From Oscillospiraceae bacterium (GTDB lineage: Bacteria; Bacillota; Clostridia; Oscillospirales; Ruminococcaceae): a DNA stretch of 33,308 bases. The notes under the pieces are model-generated. The model was given only the letters and a program-made list of their open reading frames with translations. It searched no databases and had not been told where the DNA came from. Each line of letters starts with the position of its first letter. The stretch's first letter is position 1. This document shows, piece after piece, positions 1 through 8,934 of this stretch. Location of the stretch: NCBI GenBank assembly GCA_017436125.1, contig JAFSDS010000045.1, forward strand, positions 1 to 33,308, given 5' to 3'. A program made the position numbers and the translations under genes.

Positions 1-419
1 CCTATATTCTGTGCGGAAGCGCCGAGGGCGTCGTTTGTTGAAACAGCAATAACAAGGGGCCTTCCGTTTCTAAGATGCGCTTTTGCCGCCATAGTCACCG
101 CCGTATCCGTTATCCCATTTGCAAGTTTTCCAAGGGTGTTTCCGGTACAGGGTTCGATAAGTAAAACATCAAAAAGCGCCTTTGGTCCTATGGGTTCCGC
201 CCCTACTATTGTTGTTATGGGCGCTTTGCCGCATATTTCGGTTATGCGGCGGATATGTTCTTCCGCTTTTCCAAAGCGGGTATCCGTAGAAGCTGCTCCC
301 TCGGACATTATGGGTGTTATGTCATAGATTTTTGAAAGTTCTTCCATTTCGTCAATGACCCTCTTAAAAGTGCAAAAGGAGCCGCAAAGGGCAAAACCAA
401 GGCGTTTTTTATTTTCCAT
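1..419 (-). CDS. dpaB: Dipicolinate synthase subunit B (3' part beyond window)
   Basis: The minus-strand frame starts at ATG 419 and runs off the left edge, giving about 139 of the roughly 200 residues usual for SpoVFB/DpaB. The N-terminus (MENKKRLGFALCGSFCTF) and the later segments VGAEPIGPKALFDVLLIEPCTGNT and AKAHLRNGRPLVIAVSTNDALG match the flavoprotein-like fold of this subunit. With DpaA it makes dipicolinic acid from a lysine-pathway intermediate in the mother cell during sporulation; the product is loaded into the spore core. The start overlaps the end of dpaA by 11 bp, so the two are co-transcribed and probably translationally coupled. The C-terminus is not visible. Confidence 0.9.
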   Translation of the reverse strand, partial: MENKKRLGFALCGSFCTFKRVIDEMEELSKIYDITPIMSEGAASTDTRFGKAEEHIRRITEICGKAPITTIVGAEPIGPKALFDVLLIEPCTGNTLGKLANGITDTAVTMAAKAHLRNGRPLVIAVSTNDALGASAQNI

Positions 420-1287
420 GCTCATCCTCCTCTTCCGTCAAAATATTGAGCACCGTATCCTTTACAATTTCCCCGGCGGTTTTCGGCGCAAATTTTCCCG
501 GAAGGCCAAGGGCTTTTTCCGCGGTTATTCCAAGTTCCTTCGCGGCGGAAAAATCCGTTCCGCAGGGTTCCGAAGCAAGGTCGATTATTATTGCGTTTTT
601 ATCCATGAGCATAAGTTTCTCCCTGTCGAGCACCATAGCCGGCACCGTATTGAAAACCACTTTATATTTTCCGATTTCCGCATCAAGAAGCCGAAATTCC
701 AGCGGCGTCATCCCCTCGGAACGTATCCACGCAAGCTCGGAATACCGCCTTGCTGCAACAGTAACTTTTGCGTCAAGGGCTTTTAATATAGCTGAAAGAA
801 GCCTTCCGATCCTTCCGTGGCCAAGAATGAGCACCGGAACGGTGCTTATGGATTCTGTGAGCATTTCAAGAAGTTTTGCCGCGGCTGCTTCCGCAGTAAG
901 GGCCGCGTTCCTGACGGCAAATTCCTCTCTGTGATAATAATCAAAGGTTTTTATCCCCTTTTCTTCCGCCAAAGAGATTATATCTTTCGGCAAAAGTCCA
1001 CCCATGAGCACCGAGCCTTCCGAAATATTTTCCACCATCTCCGAAAGTTTTATCCTCTCTTTTGTTTCCGTTTTTAAAAAGCCCTCTCTGTCACAGCACG
1101 GCAGCGGAAAAATGATGTTTTTTACTTTTTCAAATTCTTTTATGTCACTCACTGTTTTTACGCTTTCCGGAAGTTTTTCATTTTTCAGCGCAAAGGCAAA
1201 AACTTCGTGACCTTCTTTGGCAAGGGCCTTTGCAAGATATACCGACCGAAGGTCGCCGCCGGCTATCAGAAACGACATTCTTTTCAT
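409..1287 (-). CDS. dpaA: Dipicolinate synthase subunit A
   Basis: This 292-residue protein has the usual SpoVFA/DpaA length. An N-terminal segment (FLIAGGDLRSVYLAKALAKEG) is followed by a Rossmann NAD(P) site at about residue 150 (VLILGHGRIGRLL) and the family signature near the C-terminus (GLPGKFAPKTAGEIV). It is the oxidoreductase half of dipicolinate synthase, acting in the mother cell late in sporulation. A GGAGG site at 1298-1302, 10 nt upstream, supports the ATG at 1287. It is the first gene of a dpaA-dpaB operon. A sigma-K-type promoter would be expected, but I could not pick one out with confidence. The pair is the main evidence that the organism sporulates. Confidence 0.93.
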   Translation of the reverse strand: MKRMSFLIAGGDLRSVYLAKALAKEGHEVFAFALKNEKLPESVKTVSDIKEFEKVKNIIFPLPCCDREGFLKTETKERIKLSEMVENISEGSVLMGGLLPKDIISLAEEKGIKTFDYYHREEFAVRNAALTAEAAAAKLLEMLTESISTVPVLILGHGRIGRLLSAILKALDAKVTVAARRYSELAWIRSEGMTPLEFRLLDAEIGKYKVVFNTVPAMVLDREKLMLMDKNAIIIDLASEPCGTDFSAAKELGITAEKALGLPGKFAPKTAGEIVKDTVLNILTEEEDEHGK

Positions 1288-1408
1288 CTTATGAAAACCT
1301 CCAACCGTGTTTCCGTTGCTTTATTTTATGCAAAAGATTTTTTTGCCGTTACATTCACTTCCCTTTCTGTTTTTTCATAGGATGTTATCGACGGAAAGGA
1401 GGATCTTT

Positions 1409-1768
1409 ATGTTTTTCGAAACTCTTGCTGTTCTTGTTGTAACCTTTTTTGCTTCTGTAGGAATGATAGAATTTTCCGAATGGCTGCTTAAAAATCCCTT
1501 TAAAAAACGGATGAAATACCGCGCTTTTATCATCATAAAAGCAAATTCCGTTCCGGAAGAGGAGATAGAACCGGCCCTTCGTTCTGTTTTTTCAGAAACC
1601 GGAAGTATAAAAACCGATGTTTTCCTCGACTGTGACGGATTATCCGAAGAGGCTCTTGCCATCTGTGAAAATCTTGAGCGAAGGTTTGAATGCAGCCTTT
1701 TCCGGGGCGATGATGAAGTTTTAAGATTGATAAGGGAAGGTTTACATACCGATAAAAAAACGCTATAA
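1409..1768 (+). CDS. Small membrane-anchored protein of unknown function
   Basis: This 119-residue protein starts at ATG 1409 behind a strong AAAGGAGG site (1396-1403); an in-frame ATG at 1307 lacks a ribosome site and would only add a low-complexity extension. Residues 4-26 are hydrophobic (LAVLVVTFFASVGMI) and look like a single N-terminal membrane helix. The remainder, from RAFIIIKANSVPEEEIEPAL, is soluble with an alternating strand/helix pattern. I do not recognise the family. Its stop codon overlaps the -10 element of the recD2 promoter, so it is not necessarily in that operon. It diverges from dpaA. Confidence 0.7.
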   Translation: MFFETLAVLVVTFFASVGMIEFSEWLLKNPFKKRMKYRAFIIIKANSVPEEEIEPALRSVFSETGSIKTDVFLDCDGLSEEALAICENLERRFECSLFRGDDEVLRLIREGLHTDKKTL

Positions 1769-1769
1769 T
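1741..1769 (+). promoter_or_regulatory. Sigma-A-type promoter of recD2
   Basis: TTTACA at 1741-1746 is followed after 17 nt by a perfect TATAAT at 1764-1769. It sits inside the end of the preceding small gene and would start transcription near 1776, leaving a leader of about 26 nt before recD2. Confidence 0.7.
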
Positions 1770-1801
1770 ATATTTATATTATAGGACGGAGTTAAAAACG
1801 C

Positions 1802-4012
1802 ATGCTTGATAAAAACGAAAAACAGGAGCCGGAACGCATCTGCGGAACGGTTGACGGAATCGTGTGCTATAAGCCCGAAAGCGGTTTCGTCGTGTTTGAT
1901 CTTGATATGCAGGGCGAGCTTGTTACCGTAGTTGGCGAGCTCGGCAAAGTTGAAGCCGGCGAGGAAGTTTCCCTCACCGGCACTTTCGCGTCCCATCCGA
2001 CCTATGGAAGCCAGTTCCGCGCGGACGTTTGCGAAAGGCGCCTTCCCGCATCCGCCACCGCCATAAGAAAGTATCTTTCCGGTGGTTCATTCAAAGGCGT
2101 CGGTCCTGCTATAGCAAAGCGTATTGTTGAAGCCTTTGGCGAATACACCCTTGAGGTCATCGAAAACACCCCTCTTGAACTTACGAGGATAAAGGGCGTT
2201 TCTCAAAAAATGGCGATGGAAATAAACACGGAATTTCAGCGTGCCTTTGGCGCAAGAAAAGTTATGACTGCTTTGCAGGAGTTTGGCCTTCCGGCGGCAA
2301 TAGCCGTTCGCGCATGGAAAAAATGGGGCACAAATGCCATTGATTTTATAACGGACAACCCCTATCTTCTCTGCGATCCGGAAATCGGCCTTGATTTTTC
2401 AGAAGCGGACGCAATTTTTACCAAAAAAGGCGACCCTCAGGATATCAGAAGGCTTAAAGCCGGAATAAAGCATGTTCTTGTTCATAATCTCGATAACGGT
2501 CATACCTGCCTTCCGGAAGAAAGTCTTCTTGCTGCGGCGGCAGGACTTTTGGGCGAAGCGGACGAAATGGGAACCGCTCTTGAAGAACTTGTTGCAAAAG
2601 AGGAACTTAACGAATATTTCCGCAGCGGAAGAAGATTCATCTATCTTCCGGAACTTTTTATTGCAGAAACCACCGCCGCCGGACGCATAAAAATGATGCT
2701 TATGAGCCCGGAGGAAACCGCATCCTCCGCCCTTGAAAAATCCATAGAACTCCTTGAGGAAGAACTTGGCATAGAATACGACGTTCTTCAAAAGCGTGCA
2801 CTTCGCAACGCATTGCAGAACCACGTATTTGTTCTTACCGGCGGCCCCGGCACCGGTAAAACAACGACCCTTAATGCACTTATAAAGCTTCTTGAACAGC
2901 AGGGGGACGAAGTTCTTCTTGCCGCCCCGACGGGAAGAGCCGCAAAGCGTCTTTCTGAACTTACCGGCCATGAGGCAAAAACCATACACCGTCTTCTTGA
3001 AGTTGATTATTCCGGAAACGAACTTGTTCCGGTTTTCCGCAGGAATGAACGCAACCCGCTCAAATGCGATACCCTTATCGTTGACGAGATGTCAATGGTG
3101 GATTCTCTTCTTTTTGATTCCCTTCTTCGGGCGCTTCCGTTCCATTGCCGACTTGTTATGGTCGGCGACAGCGACCAGCTGCCCTCTGTAGGCGCCGGAA
3201 ACGTGCTCCACGATCTTATCCGGTCCGACATCATGCCTTCTGTAAAACTCGATACTATCTTCCGTCAGGCAGCGGAGAGCATGATAGTAACCAACGCCCA
3301 TGATATCGTAAACGGCGAATACCCCTATCTTGAATCCAAGGACAACGATTTTTTCTTTCTTCCGCGCCAGACAGAAGCGGAATGCGCGGCAGAAGTCTGC
3401 CGCCTTTGCGAAAAGCGCCTTCCAAAGGCATACGGTTTTTCTCCCCTTTGGGATATTCAGGTCCTCTGCCCCGGAAAAAGAGGCGAAGCAGGAACCTGGA
3501 ACCTCAATATCGAACTTCAAAAGCGTCTTAACCCTCCGGACGGAAAGAAAAAAGAGTTCCGCCACGGCGGCCACCTTTTCCGCGAAGGCGATAAGGTCAT
3601 GCAGACCAGAAACGACTATGATATGACCTGGACAAAGGATGACGGCGAAATAGGACGCGGAGTTTTTAACGGAGATATCGGCATCATCGAAAAAATGGAT
3701 CCCATAGGAAGAATGATGGCCATTCGTTTTGATGACAGAGTTGCGGAATATCCTTTTGACAGTGCAAACGAACTTGACCACGCATACGCTGTAACGGTTC
3801 ATAAAAGCCAGGGCAGCGAATTTGAAGCGGTCATCATTCCGCTTTTTGAGGCAAATTCCCGTCTTTATTTCCGCAATCTGCTTTATACCGCCGTCACCAG
3901 GGCAAAAAAGCTGCTCATCATAGTGGGCAGCGCAAGGGCTGTTATGAACATGGTGGATAACAACCGCAAAAGCGGAAGATTTACCAATCTTCGTTTTATG
4001 ATGAAGGACTGA
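1802..4012 (+). CDS. recD2: RecD2-type ATP-dependent DNA helicase (SF1B)
   Basis: The 736-residue protein has the RecD2/YrrC layout. An N-terminal OB-like domain (GTVDGIVCYKPESGFVVF) is followed by helix-hairpin-helix segments (FKGVGPAIAKRIVEAFG, LTRIKGVSQKMA). The helicase core carries Walker A GGPGTGKTT at about 347-355, DEMSMVD near 427, VTVHKSQGSEFEAV near 664 and YTAVTRAKKLL near 698. RecD2 unwinds DNA 5'-3' and works outside RecBCD in repair and fork processing. The ATG at 1802 has a GGACGGAG site upstream and its own promoter. The length is normal and all core motifs are intact. A long minus-strand frame inside it is only a codon-bias shadow. Confidence 0.93.
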   Translation: MLDKNEKQEPERICGTVDGIVCYKPESGFVVFDLDMQGELVTVVGELGKVEAGEEVSLTGTFASHPTYGSQFRADVCERRLPASATAIRKYLSGGSFKGVGPAIAKRIVEAFGEYTLEVIENTPLELTRIKGVSQKMAMEINTEFQRAFGARKVMTALQEFGLPAAIAVRAWKKWGTNAIDFITDNPYLLCDPEIGLDFSEADAIFTKKGDPQDIRRLKAGIKHVLVHNLDNGHTCLPEESLLAAAAGLLGEADEMGTALEELVAKEELNEYFRSGRRFIYLPELFIAETTAAGRIKMMLMSPEETASSALEKSIELLEEELGIEYDVLQKRALRNALQNHVFVLTGGPGTGKTTTLNALIKLLEQQGDEVLLAAPTGRAAKRLSELTGHEAKTIHRLLEVDYSGNELVPVFRRNERNPLKCDTLIVDEMSMVDSLLFDSLLRALPFHCRLVMVGDSDQLPSVGAGNVLHDLIRSDIMPSVKLDTIFRQAAESMIVTNAHDIVNGEYPYLESKDNDFFFLPRQTEAECAAEVCRLCEKRLPKAYGFSPLWDIQVLCPGKRGEAGTWNLNIELQKRLNPPDGKKKEFRHGGHLFREGDKVMQTRNDYDMTWTKDDGEIGRGVFNGDIGIIEKMDPIGRMMAIRFDDRVAEYPFDSANELDHAYAVTVHKSQGSEFEAVIIPLFEANSRLYFRNLLYTAVTRAKKLLIIVGSARAVMNMVDNNRKSGRFTNLRFMMKD

Positions 4013-4033
4013 TTTTTGTTCGTATAACTGATG

Positions 4034-4067
4034 TTGACAACTTTAAAGAGAAGTTTTACACTATAAT
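4034..4067 (+). promoter_or_regulatory. Probable promoter of the mreB-traX-ABC operon
   Basis: A perfect TTGACA at 4034-4039 is followed after 17 nt by TACACT (4057-4062). A consensus TATAAT lies at 4062-4067 but is 22 nt from that -35, so the exact -10 is uncertain. The site lies in the 87-bp gap between recD2 and the actin gene. No terminator is visible in that gap. Confidence 0.55.
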
Positions 4068-4099
4068 ATATTATTAATTTACAAGATCGGAGGATACTG

Positions 4100-5116
4100 A
4101 TGCCTGCTGATATAGGAATAGATCTCGGTACAACCAAAATAATTGTTTATGAAACCGGCCGCGGCGTTGTTTTCCGCGAGCCTAACATCGTTGCCATTAA
4201 CAATGACACCGGCGAGGTTCTTGCCGTTGGCGAAAACGCCCATAAAATGGTTGGGCGTACCCCCGGTTACATCTCTGCCATGAGCCCCATGGGCGGCGGA
4301 GTTATTTCCGACTATAATCTTACAAACGTTCTCATCCACCACGCCCTTAAAAAGGTTTGCGGCGACAGTTATCTTAAACCCCGTGTTGCAATATGCGTTC
4401 CTTCCATTATTACGGACGTTGAACAGCGCGCCGTTGTTGATGCCGCTCTTGCTGCAGGCGCAAGAAAGGTTTTTCTTATTGAAGAACCTGTTGCCGCCGC
4501 CATGGGCGCCGGACTTGATATCTCTAAAGCGGAAGGCCGCCTTATTGTTGATATCGGCGGCGGAACTTCGGATATTGCGCTTCTTTCCCTTTCCGGCGTT
4601 GTATGCAAACATTCCATAAAGCTTGCGGGCAAGCGTTTTGATGAGGAAATAATCCGCTATGTCCGCCTTCGCCACGGTATCCTTATCGGCGAACGCATGG
4701 CAGAGGAAGTTAAAAAGAACATCGGTACCTGCTGGAGCTTTGACGATGACCGCACTTTTGAAGTTAAGGGCCGCAATCTTCTTACCGGTCTTCCCGGAAG
4801 AACAACTCTTCACTGGCAGGAACTTTCGGATATTTTCTATGACCTTGCGGACCAGCTTGCCGCCGCTATTCAGAAAGTTTTTGAAAAAACTCCTCCGGAA
4901 CTTGCCGGCGACGTTAAAACAAACGGAATTCTTCTTACCGGCGGCGGCGCAAGACTTCACGGCCTTGATAAATACCTTGCAAAGCGCTTTAATCTTAAAT
5001 GCGAAGTTGCGGAAAACCCGGAAGAATGCGTTGCTATCGGAACGGGCGAATCCTTTAACCTTCAGGGTTATCTTCGCGACTGCATAAGCGAAGCGAATAA
5101 CCGTCTTCATGGATAA
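4100..5116 (+). CDS. MreB/Mbl family rod-shape actin
   Basis: The 338 residues match MreB/Mbl length. The actin-fold nucleotide site is complete: phosphate 1 loop IGIDLGTTKIIVY near the N-terminus, phosphate 2 loop IVDIGGGTSDIALL at about 150-163, and adenosine loop GILLTGGGARLHGLDKYL near 280. The MreB hallmark FREPNIVAI follows phosphate 1. It polymerises under the membrane and guides elongation-type peptidoglycan synthesis. AGATCGGAGG lies just before ATG 4100. It is not next to mreC/mreD, which suggests an Mbl- or MreBH-like extra copy rather than the main mreB; I leave the symbol open. Its last 8 bp overlap the TraX-family gene. Confidence 0.88.
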   Translation: MPADIGIDLGTTKIIVYETGRGVVFREPNIVAINNDTGEVLAVGENAHKMVGRTPGYISAMSPMGGGVISDYNLTNVLIHHALKKVCGDSYLKPRVAICVPSIITDVEQRAVVDAALAAGARKVFLIEEPVAAAMGAGLDISKAEGRLIVDIGGGTSDIALLSLSGVVCKHSIKLAGKRFDEEIIRYVRLRHGILIGERMAEEVKKNIGTCWSFDDDRTFEVKGRNLLTGLPGRTTLHWQELSDIFYDLADQLAAAIQKVFEKTPPELAGDVKTNGILLTGGGARLHGLDKYLAKRFNLKCEVAENPEECVAIGTGESFNLQGYLRDCISEANNRLHG

Positions 5117-5831
5117 ACCCGTCTTTGCCGGAAACAGCGATACCGGCCTTTTAAAAACCTTCGCTTTTATAACAATGTTAGCCGACCATGTCGGCTATCT
5201 GTTTTTTTCGGATGAGATAATATGGAGGCTTATCGGGCGTATTTCTTTTCCGCTTTTTGCATACTGCCTTGTTCTCGGTTTTCTTCATACAAAGGATGTC
5301 AAAAAATATTTTATCCGGCTCGGGGCTTTTTCGCTGATATCCCAGCTGCCCTATACCCTTTGTTTTTATCCGGAGGAGCTTGGGCTTAATACCGAAAACA
5401 TTGTTCTTGAAAGCGACAGGGCTTTTTCACTTTTTGGCTTTCAGCTTAACATCGGATTTACGATGATGCTTGGCCTTTTGGGTATATTCGGCCTTGACAG
5501 AAAGAAATATTATCTTACCGCACTGGCTGTTATTCTTTCATTCATTCCGGCTGTTGAATACGGAAGCTATGGCGTTATGTTCATGATCATCGCCTATCTT
5601 TTTGCCTTTTCGGAAAGGGCGATGTTCGGCTTTGCCCTGGCGGTATCCCTTGGTTCGCCGGCTTTTGGATTATTTATTAACGGCTATTTCGATCCCCAGT
5701 GTTTTGCGGCTTTTGCAGTCCTTTTGATGATATGCAAAACAAATTCCAAAATCAAAATCCCCCGCTGGCTCGGCTATGGATTTTATCCGGCCCACCTTTG
5801 TATTCTTGCTTTTTTAAATTTTGTAATATAA
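5109..5831 (+). CDS. TraX family multi-pass membrane protein
   Basis: This 240-residue hydrophobic protein has about seven predicted membrane segments. It begins with the TraX-family pattern LLKTFAFITMLADHVGYLFF, followed by LIGRISFPLFAYCLVLGF, which places it in that family. F-plasmid TraX acetylates pilin, but chromosomal Firmicute homologues are not tied to conjugation and are probably membrane acyltransferase-like proteins; the substrate here is unknown. The ATG at 5109 lies inside the end of the actin gene (8-bp overlap) and has only a weak ribosome site, so translation is likely coupled to the actin. The ABC transporter follows 18 bp downstream. Confidence 0.8.
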   Translation: MDKPVFAGNSDTGLLKTFAFITMLADHVGYLFFSDEIIWRLIGRISFPLFAYCLVLGFLHTKDVKKYFIRLGAFSLISQLPYTLCFYPEELGLNTENIVLESDRAFSLFGFQLNIGFTMMLGLLGIFGLDRKKYYLTALAVILSFIPAVEYGSYGVMFMIIAYLFAFSERAMFGFALAVSLGSPAFGLFINGYFDPQCFAAFAVLLMICKTNSKIKIPRWLGYGFYPAHLCILAFLNFVI

Positions 5832-5849
5832 TAAAAGGATGTGACAAAA

Positions 5850-7604
5850 ATGGAAAAGAAAATGGGCAAAACCGGCTATCTCCGCCGCTTTCTTCCCTAT
5901 TACAGACCCTATCTTCCAACACTTTTTCTTGATCTTTTCTGTGCGGTTTTAACTACCGTCTGTGACCTTGTTCTCCCGATGATAGTGCGCACCATTACCA
6001 ACGCTGCCACCGCGGAAGAGATCGGTGCTCTTTCGGTACAGATGATAATCGAAATAGTTGTTATCTATCTTGTCCTTAGGGTCATTGATACCGCAGCAAA
6101 CTATTTTATGGTAAACATAGGCCATATGATGGGCGCACACCTTGAAGCGGATATGAGAAAGGATTTCTTCTCCCATCTTCAGGACCTCAGCTTCAGCTTT
6201 TACAGCAACAATAAGGTCGGCCAGCTTATGGCAAGACTTTCAAAAGACCTTTTCGACGTTACCGAATTTTCTCACCACGCACCGGAAGAGGTTCTTATCG
6301 GCATTGTAAAATTTGTCACTTCCTTTATCATCCTTATGAGCGTAAACGTTCCGCTCACGATTTTCATCTATCTTATGATCCCCGTTCTTGGATTTTTTGT
6401 CATTAAGATCCGCCATGAACTTCAGCACGCATTTTATTCCGAGCGTTCCCAGATAGGCGAAATAAACGCCCAGATCGAGGACAGCCTTCTCGGAATCCGC
6501 GTTGTTCAAAGTTTTGCAAACGAGGAAATCGAAAAGGAAAAATTTAAAAAGAACAACGAAATTTTCCTTGGCATCAAGAAAAAAGCATATAACGCTCTCG
6601 GAAAACTCCATTGCGTCATCCGCCTTTTTGACGGATGCATGTATATCACCGTTGTTGCCGCCGGCGGCTTTTTCCTTATGAAAGGTGCCATTACTCCCGG
6701 CGACTATGCGGCATATCTTCTTTATACCACCGTTCTTCTCAACACGGTTTCCCGTCTTGCCCAGTTTACCGAAACTTTCATGCAGGGCTTTTCCGGAATC
6801 GAGCGTTTTTATGAAATCATGGACGTTGAACCGGAAATCAAGGATGCTCCCGATGCAGAGCCCATTGAAAACGTAACCGGCGATATCGTTCTTGAAAACG
6901 TCGCATTCAGATACAGTGATTCCAACGAAGAAGTTCTTTCCGGCATTGATCTTCACGTAAATCCCGGTGATAACATCGCTTTGGTAGGCCCTTCCGGCGG
7001 CGGCAAAACCACCCTTTCAAACCTTATTCCGAGGTTCTATGACGTTTCCGAAGGACGCATTCTTCTTGACGGAAAGGACATCCGCAAGATAACCCTTTCC
7101 AGCCTTCGCAGCAACATCGGCGTTGTTCAGCAGGATGTTTATCTCTTCTCCGGAAGCATTTATGAAAACATCCTTTACGGAAAACCGGACGCCACCTATG
7201 AGGAAGTTGTTGAAGCGGCAAAACTTGCCGGCGCACACGAATTCATCTCCGCCCTCGATGATGGCTATGATACCTATGTTGGCGAAAGAGGCGTTAAACT
7301 TTCCGGCGGACAGAAACAGCGTATTTCCATCGCCCGCGTTTTCCTTAAAAACCCGGCGGTGCTCATTCTTGACGAAGCAACCTCCGCACTTGATAACGAA
7401 AGCGAAAGAATGGTACAGAAAAGCCTTGAGCGTCTTTCCGAAGGACGCACCGTTTTCACCATTGCACACCGCCTGAGCACCATCAGAAACGCAAAAACCA
7501 TCCTGGTGCTCAACGAAGAAGGCATTGTTGAGCACGGTAACCACGAAGAGCTTATGGCAAAACAGGGAGTTTATTATAACCTCCAGATGATGGCTGAAAG
7601 CTGA
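5850..7604 (+). CDS. MsbA/MdlB-type ABC exporter, fused permease and ATPase
   Basis: This is a 584-residue half-transporter. Residues 1-310 hold about six membrane helices. The ATPase domain has Walker A GPSGGGKTT (about 381-389), signature LSGGQKQRI (about 483-491), Walker B VLILDEATSALD and the H-loop AHRLST, all intact. Such proteins dimerise and export lipids, peptides or drugs; the substrate cannot be read from sequence. I chose ATG 5850 over an in-frame GTG at 5841 because AAAAGGA at 5833-5839 is 10 nt from the ATG but only 1-2 nt from the GTG. It is probably the last gene of the actin-TraX operon, ending at the hairpin at 7621-7640. Confidence 0.9.
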   Translation: MEKKMGKTGYLRRFLPYYRPYLPTLFLDLFCAVLTTVCDLVLPMIVRTITNAATAEEIGALSVQMIIEIVVIYLVLRVIDTAANYFMVNIGHMMGAHLEADMRKDFFSHLQDLSFSFYSNNKVGQLMARLSKDLFDVTEFSHHAPEEVLIGIVKFVTSFIILMSVNVPLTIFIYLMIPVLGFFVIKIRHELQHAFYSERSQIGEINAQIEDSLLGIRVVQSFANEEIEKEKFKKNNEIFLGIKKKAYNALGKLHCVIRLFDGCMYITVVAAGGFFLMKGAITPGDYAAYLLYTTVLLNTVSRLAQFTETFMQGFSGIERFYEIMDVEPEIKDAPDAEPIENVTGDIVLENVAFRYSDSNEEVLSGIDLHVNPGDNIALVGPSGGGKTTLSNLIPRFYDVSEGRILLDGKDIRKITLSSLRSNIGVVQQDVYLFSGSIYENILYGKPDATYEEVVEAAKLAGAHEFISALDDGYDTYVGERGVKLSGGQKQRISIARVFLKNPAVLILDEATSALDNESERMVQKSLERLSEGRTVFTIAHRLSTIRNAKTILVLNEEGIVEHGNHEELMAKQGVYYNLQMMAES

Positions 7605-7613
7605 ATTTCAGAA

Positions 7614-7650
7614 TAAAAAAGGCACCGCAAAAGCGGTGCCTTCTTTTTTA
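7614..7650. terminator. Bidirectional intrinsic terminator
   Basis: A perfect 8-bp stem, GGCACCGC/GCGGTGCC (7621-7640), has an A-tract on its left and a T-tract on its right. It ends both the ABC exporter (plus) and the small gene reading in from the right (minus). Confidence 0.9.
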
Positions 7651-7917
7651 TTCAATTCTTGCAATAACAAATTTATCCGTCTGATAATTTATAACACCGA
7701 GCTTCCAGAGTTTCATATATCTCAAGCGTTCCTGAAAGAAGGGTATCGGCTCGCCAAAAGCGCCGTCCGTTCCGTTTTCCATAACACGGAGAAGACAGGC
7801 TCTTTCTCTTACTTTTTCAACGCCTTCCAAAAACGGTTCATAGCGGTATTTGTAATCCTCATTGACCCAAAGAAAGCCTATGAGGATTTTGTCATAAGAC
7901 ACCTCATACTTTTCCAT
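7648..7917 (-). CDS. Small soluble protein of unknown function
   Basis: This 89-residue protein runs from MEKYEVSYDKILIGFLWVN to YQTDKFVIARIE, rich in aromatic and charged residues, with no membrane segment or motif I recognise. The start is uncertain: ATG 7917 lies 10 nt past the caxA stop, and an in-frame ATG at 7962 would overlap caxA by 35 bp. Neither has a clear ribosome site, so translation may depend on coupling to caxA. I prefer 7917 because the extra 15 residues merely read caxA in another frame. The stop codon abuts the shared terminator. It is probably co-transcribed with caxA, and hence possibly under the same riboswitch. Confidence 0.6.
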   Translation of the reverse strand: MEKYEVSYDKILIGFLWVNEDYKYRYEPFLEGVEKVRERACLLRVMENGTDGAFGEPIPFFQERLRYMKLWKLGVINYQTDKFVIARIE

Positions 7918-7927
7918 AAGCGTTTTA

Positions 7928-8848
7928 TCAGCGAAGGGTGATATATGCGGCGTATGCAACATACATTGCTACGCAAATAGCACCCTCAAGTCTTGAGGTC
8001 TTGTTTCCGGTTTTTCCAAAAACATACATAACAAGGGTGATACCGATAAGGATGATGGTATCGATAAAGAGAAGGCCCGATGCGTTGATGGAAGTAAGTG
8101 CGGATGCGGAACCGAGAATAAAGAGAAGATTAAAGATGTTGGAGCCGACTACGTTGCCGAGAGCAAGACCGCTGTCGCCTTTTTTAGCTGCAACGATGGA
8201 AGTTACAAGTTCCGGAAGAGAGGTTCCCGCCGCAACAATGGTAAGACCGATGAAAGTTTCGCTCATGCCGATAGCTTCTGCAATAAGAACAGCGTTATCA
8301 ACAACAAGGTCGCCGCCTAAAACGATCTCAACAAGGCCGCCGAGAATGCAGAGAACGCTTTTTATCGGGGACATAGCTTTGATTTCATCGCCCTCGATTC
8401 TGTTTTTCTTTGCTGAACGGATAAGCATTGCGATATAGGTTACCATACCGGCAAGAAGGATGATACCTTCGATGTTGGATATCTTCATGTCGATCATCAT
8501 AACAAGAAGAGCGCCCGCTGCGCCAAGGCTCCACCAGATATCACGGGTAAGGATAACTTTTTCGGTAACGATGGGGCAAAGGATTGCGGAAATACCAACA
8601 ACAATGAGAAGGTTGAAAATGTTGGAACCTACTACGTTGCTCAGTGCGATATCGCTGTTTCCGGAAAAACCTGCAGAAATACTTACAGCTGCTTCCGGAG
8701 CGCTGGTTCCCATTGCAACAACGGTAAGACCGATGATTACAGAAGGGATTTTAAGAAGTTTTGCAACGGAAGAAGCTCCGTCAACAAAAAAGTCTGCGCC
8801 CTTGATAAGAAGGACAAAGCCTATGATGAGAAGTACGTACATCATCAT
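7928..8848 (-). CDS. CaxA-type Na+/Ca2+ (cation) exchanger
   Basis: This 306-residue protein of about ten membrane helices carries the two inverted alpha-repeats of the cation/Ca2+ exchanger superfamily: VAMGTSAPEAAVS...NVVGSNIFNLLIV and VAAGTSLPELVTS...NVVGSNIFNLLFI. Both GTSxPE acidic sites are intact. It would export a divalent cation against Na+ or H+. I start it at ATG 8848 because GGAGG at 8860-8864 lies 11 nt upstream; the longer frame to 8980 runs through a riboswitch and terminator and is not coding. The Mn2+-responsive leader suggests that Mn2+ export, rather than or in addition to Ca2+, is the physiological role (inference). Confidence 0.9.
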   Translation of the reverse strand: MMMYVLLIIGFVLLIKGADFFVDGASSVAKLLKIPSVIIGLTVVAMGTSAPEAAVSISAGFSGNSDIALSNVVGSNIFNLLIVVGISAILCPIVTEKVILTRDIWWSLGAAGALLVMMIDMKISNIEGIILLAGMVTYIAMLIRSAKKNRIEGDEIKAMSPIKSVLCILGGLVEIVLGGDLVVDNAVLIAEAIGMSETFIGLTIVAAGTSLPELVTSIVAAKKGDSGLALGNVVGSNIFNLLFILGSASALTSINASGLLFIDTIILIGITLVMYVFGKTGNKTSRLEGAICVAMYVAYAAYITLR

Positions 8849-8887
8849 AAAAAAACAAACCTCCAAAATTTTCCCGCGCAGAGGCAT

Positions 8888-8934
8888 AAAAAAACAAGGC
8901 CCCTGACGCAAATTTTTTTGCGGCAAAAGTCTTG
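8888..8934 (-). terminator. Riboswitch-controlled intrinsic terminator before caxA
   Basis: On the minus strand an 18-bp stem (8917-8934 with 8895-8912, 4-nt loop) with two mismatches and a few G-T pairs is followed by seven T (8888-8894). It lies 40 nt before the caxA start. Its 5' arm contains AAGACTTTTGCC, which is also the conserved 3' segment of the yybP-ykoY aptamer, so aptamer folding and termination compete for the same bases. Confidence 0.8.

Noticed and set aside
4079..5110. 343-residue minus-strand frame antisense to the MreB-like gene
   Set aside because: It covers a well-conserved actin gene, has no ribosome site and has an odd Lys/Phe/Ala/Asn composition.
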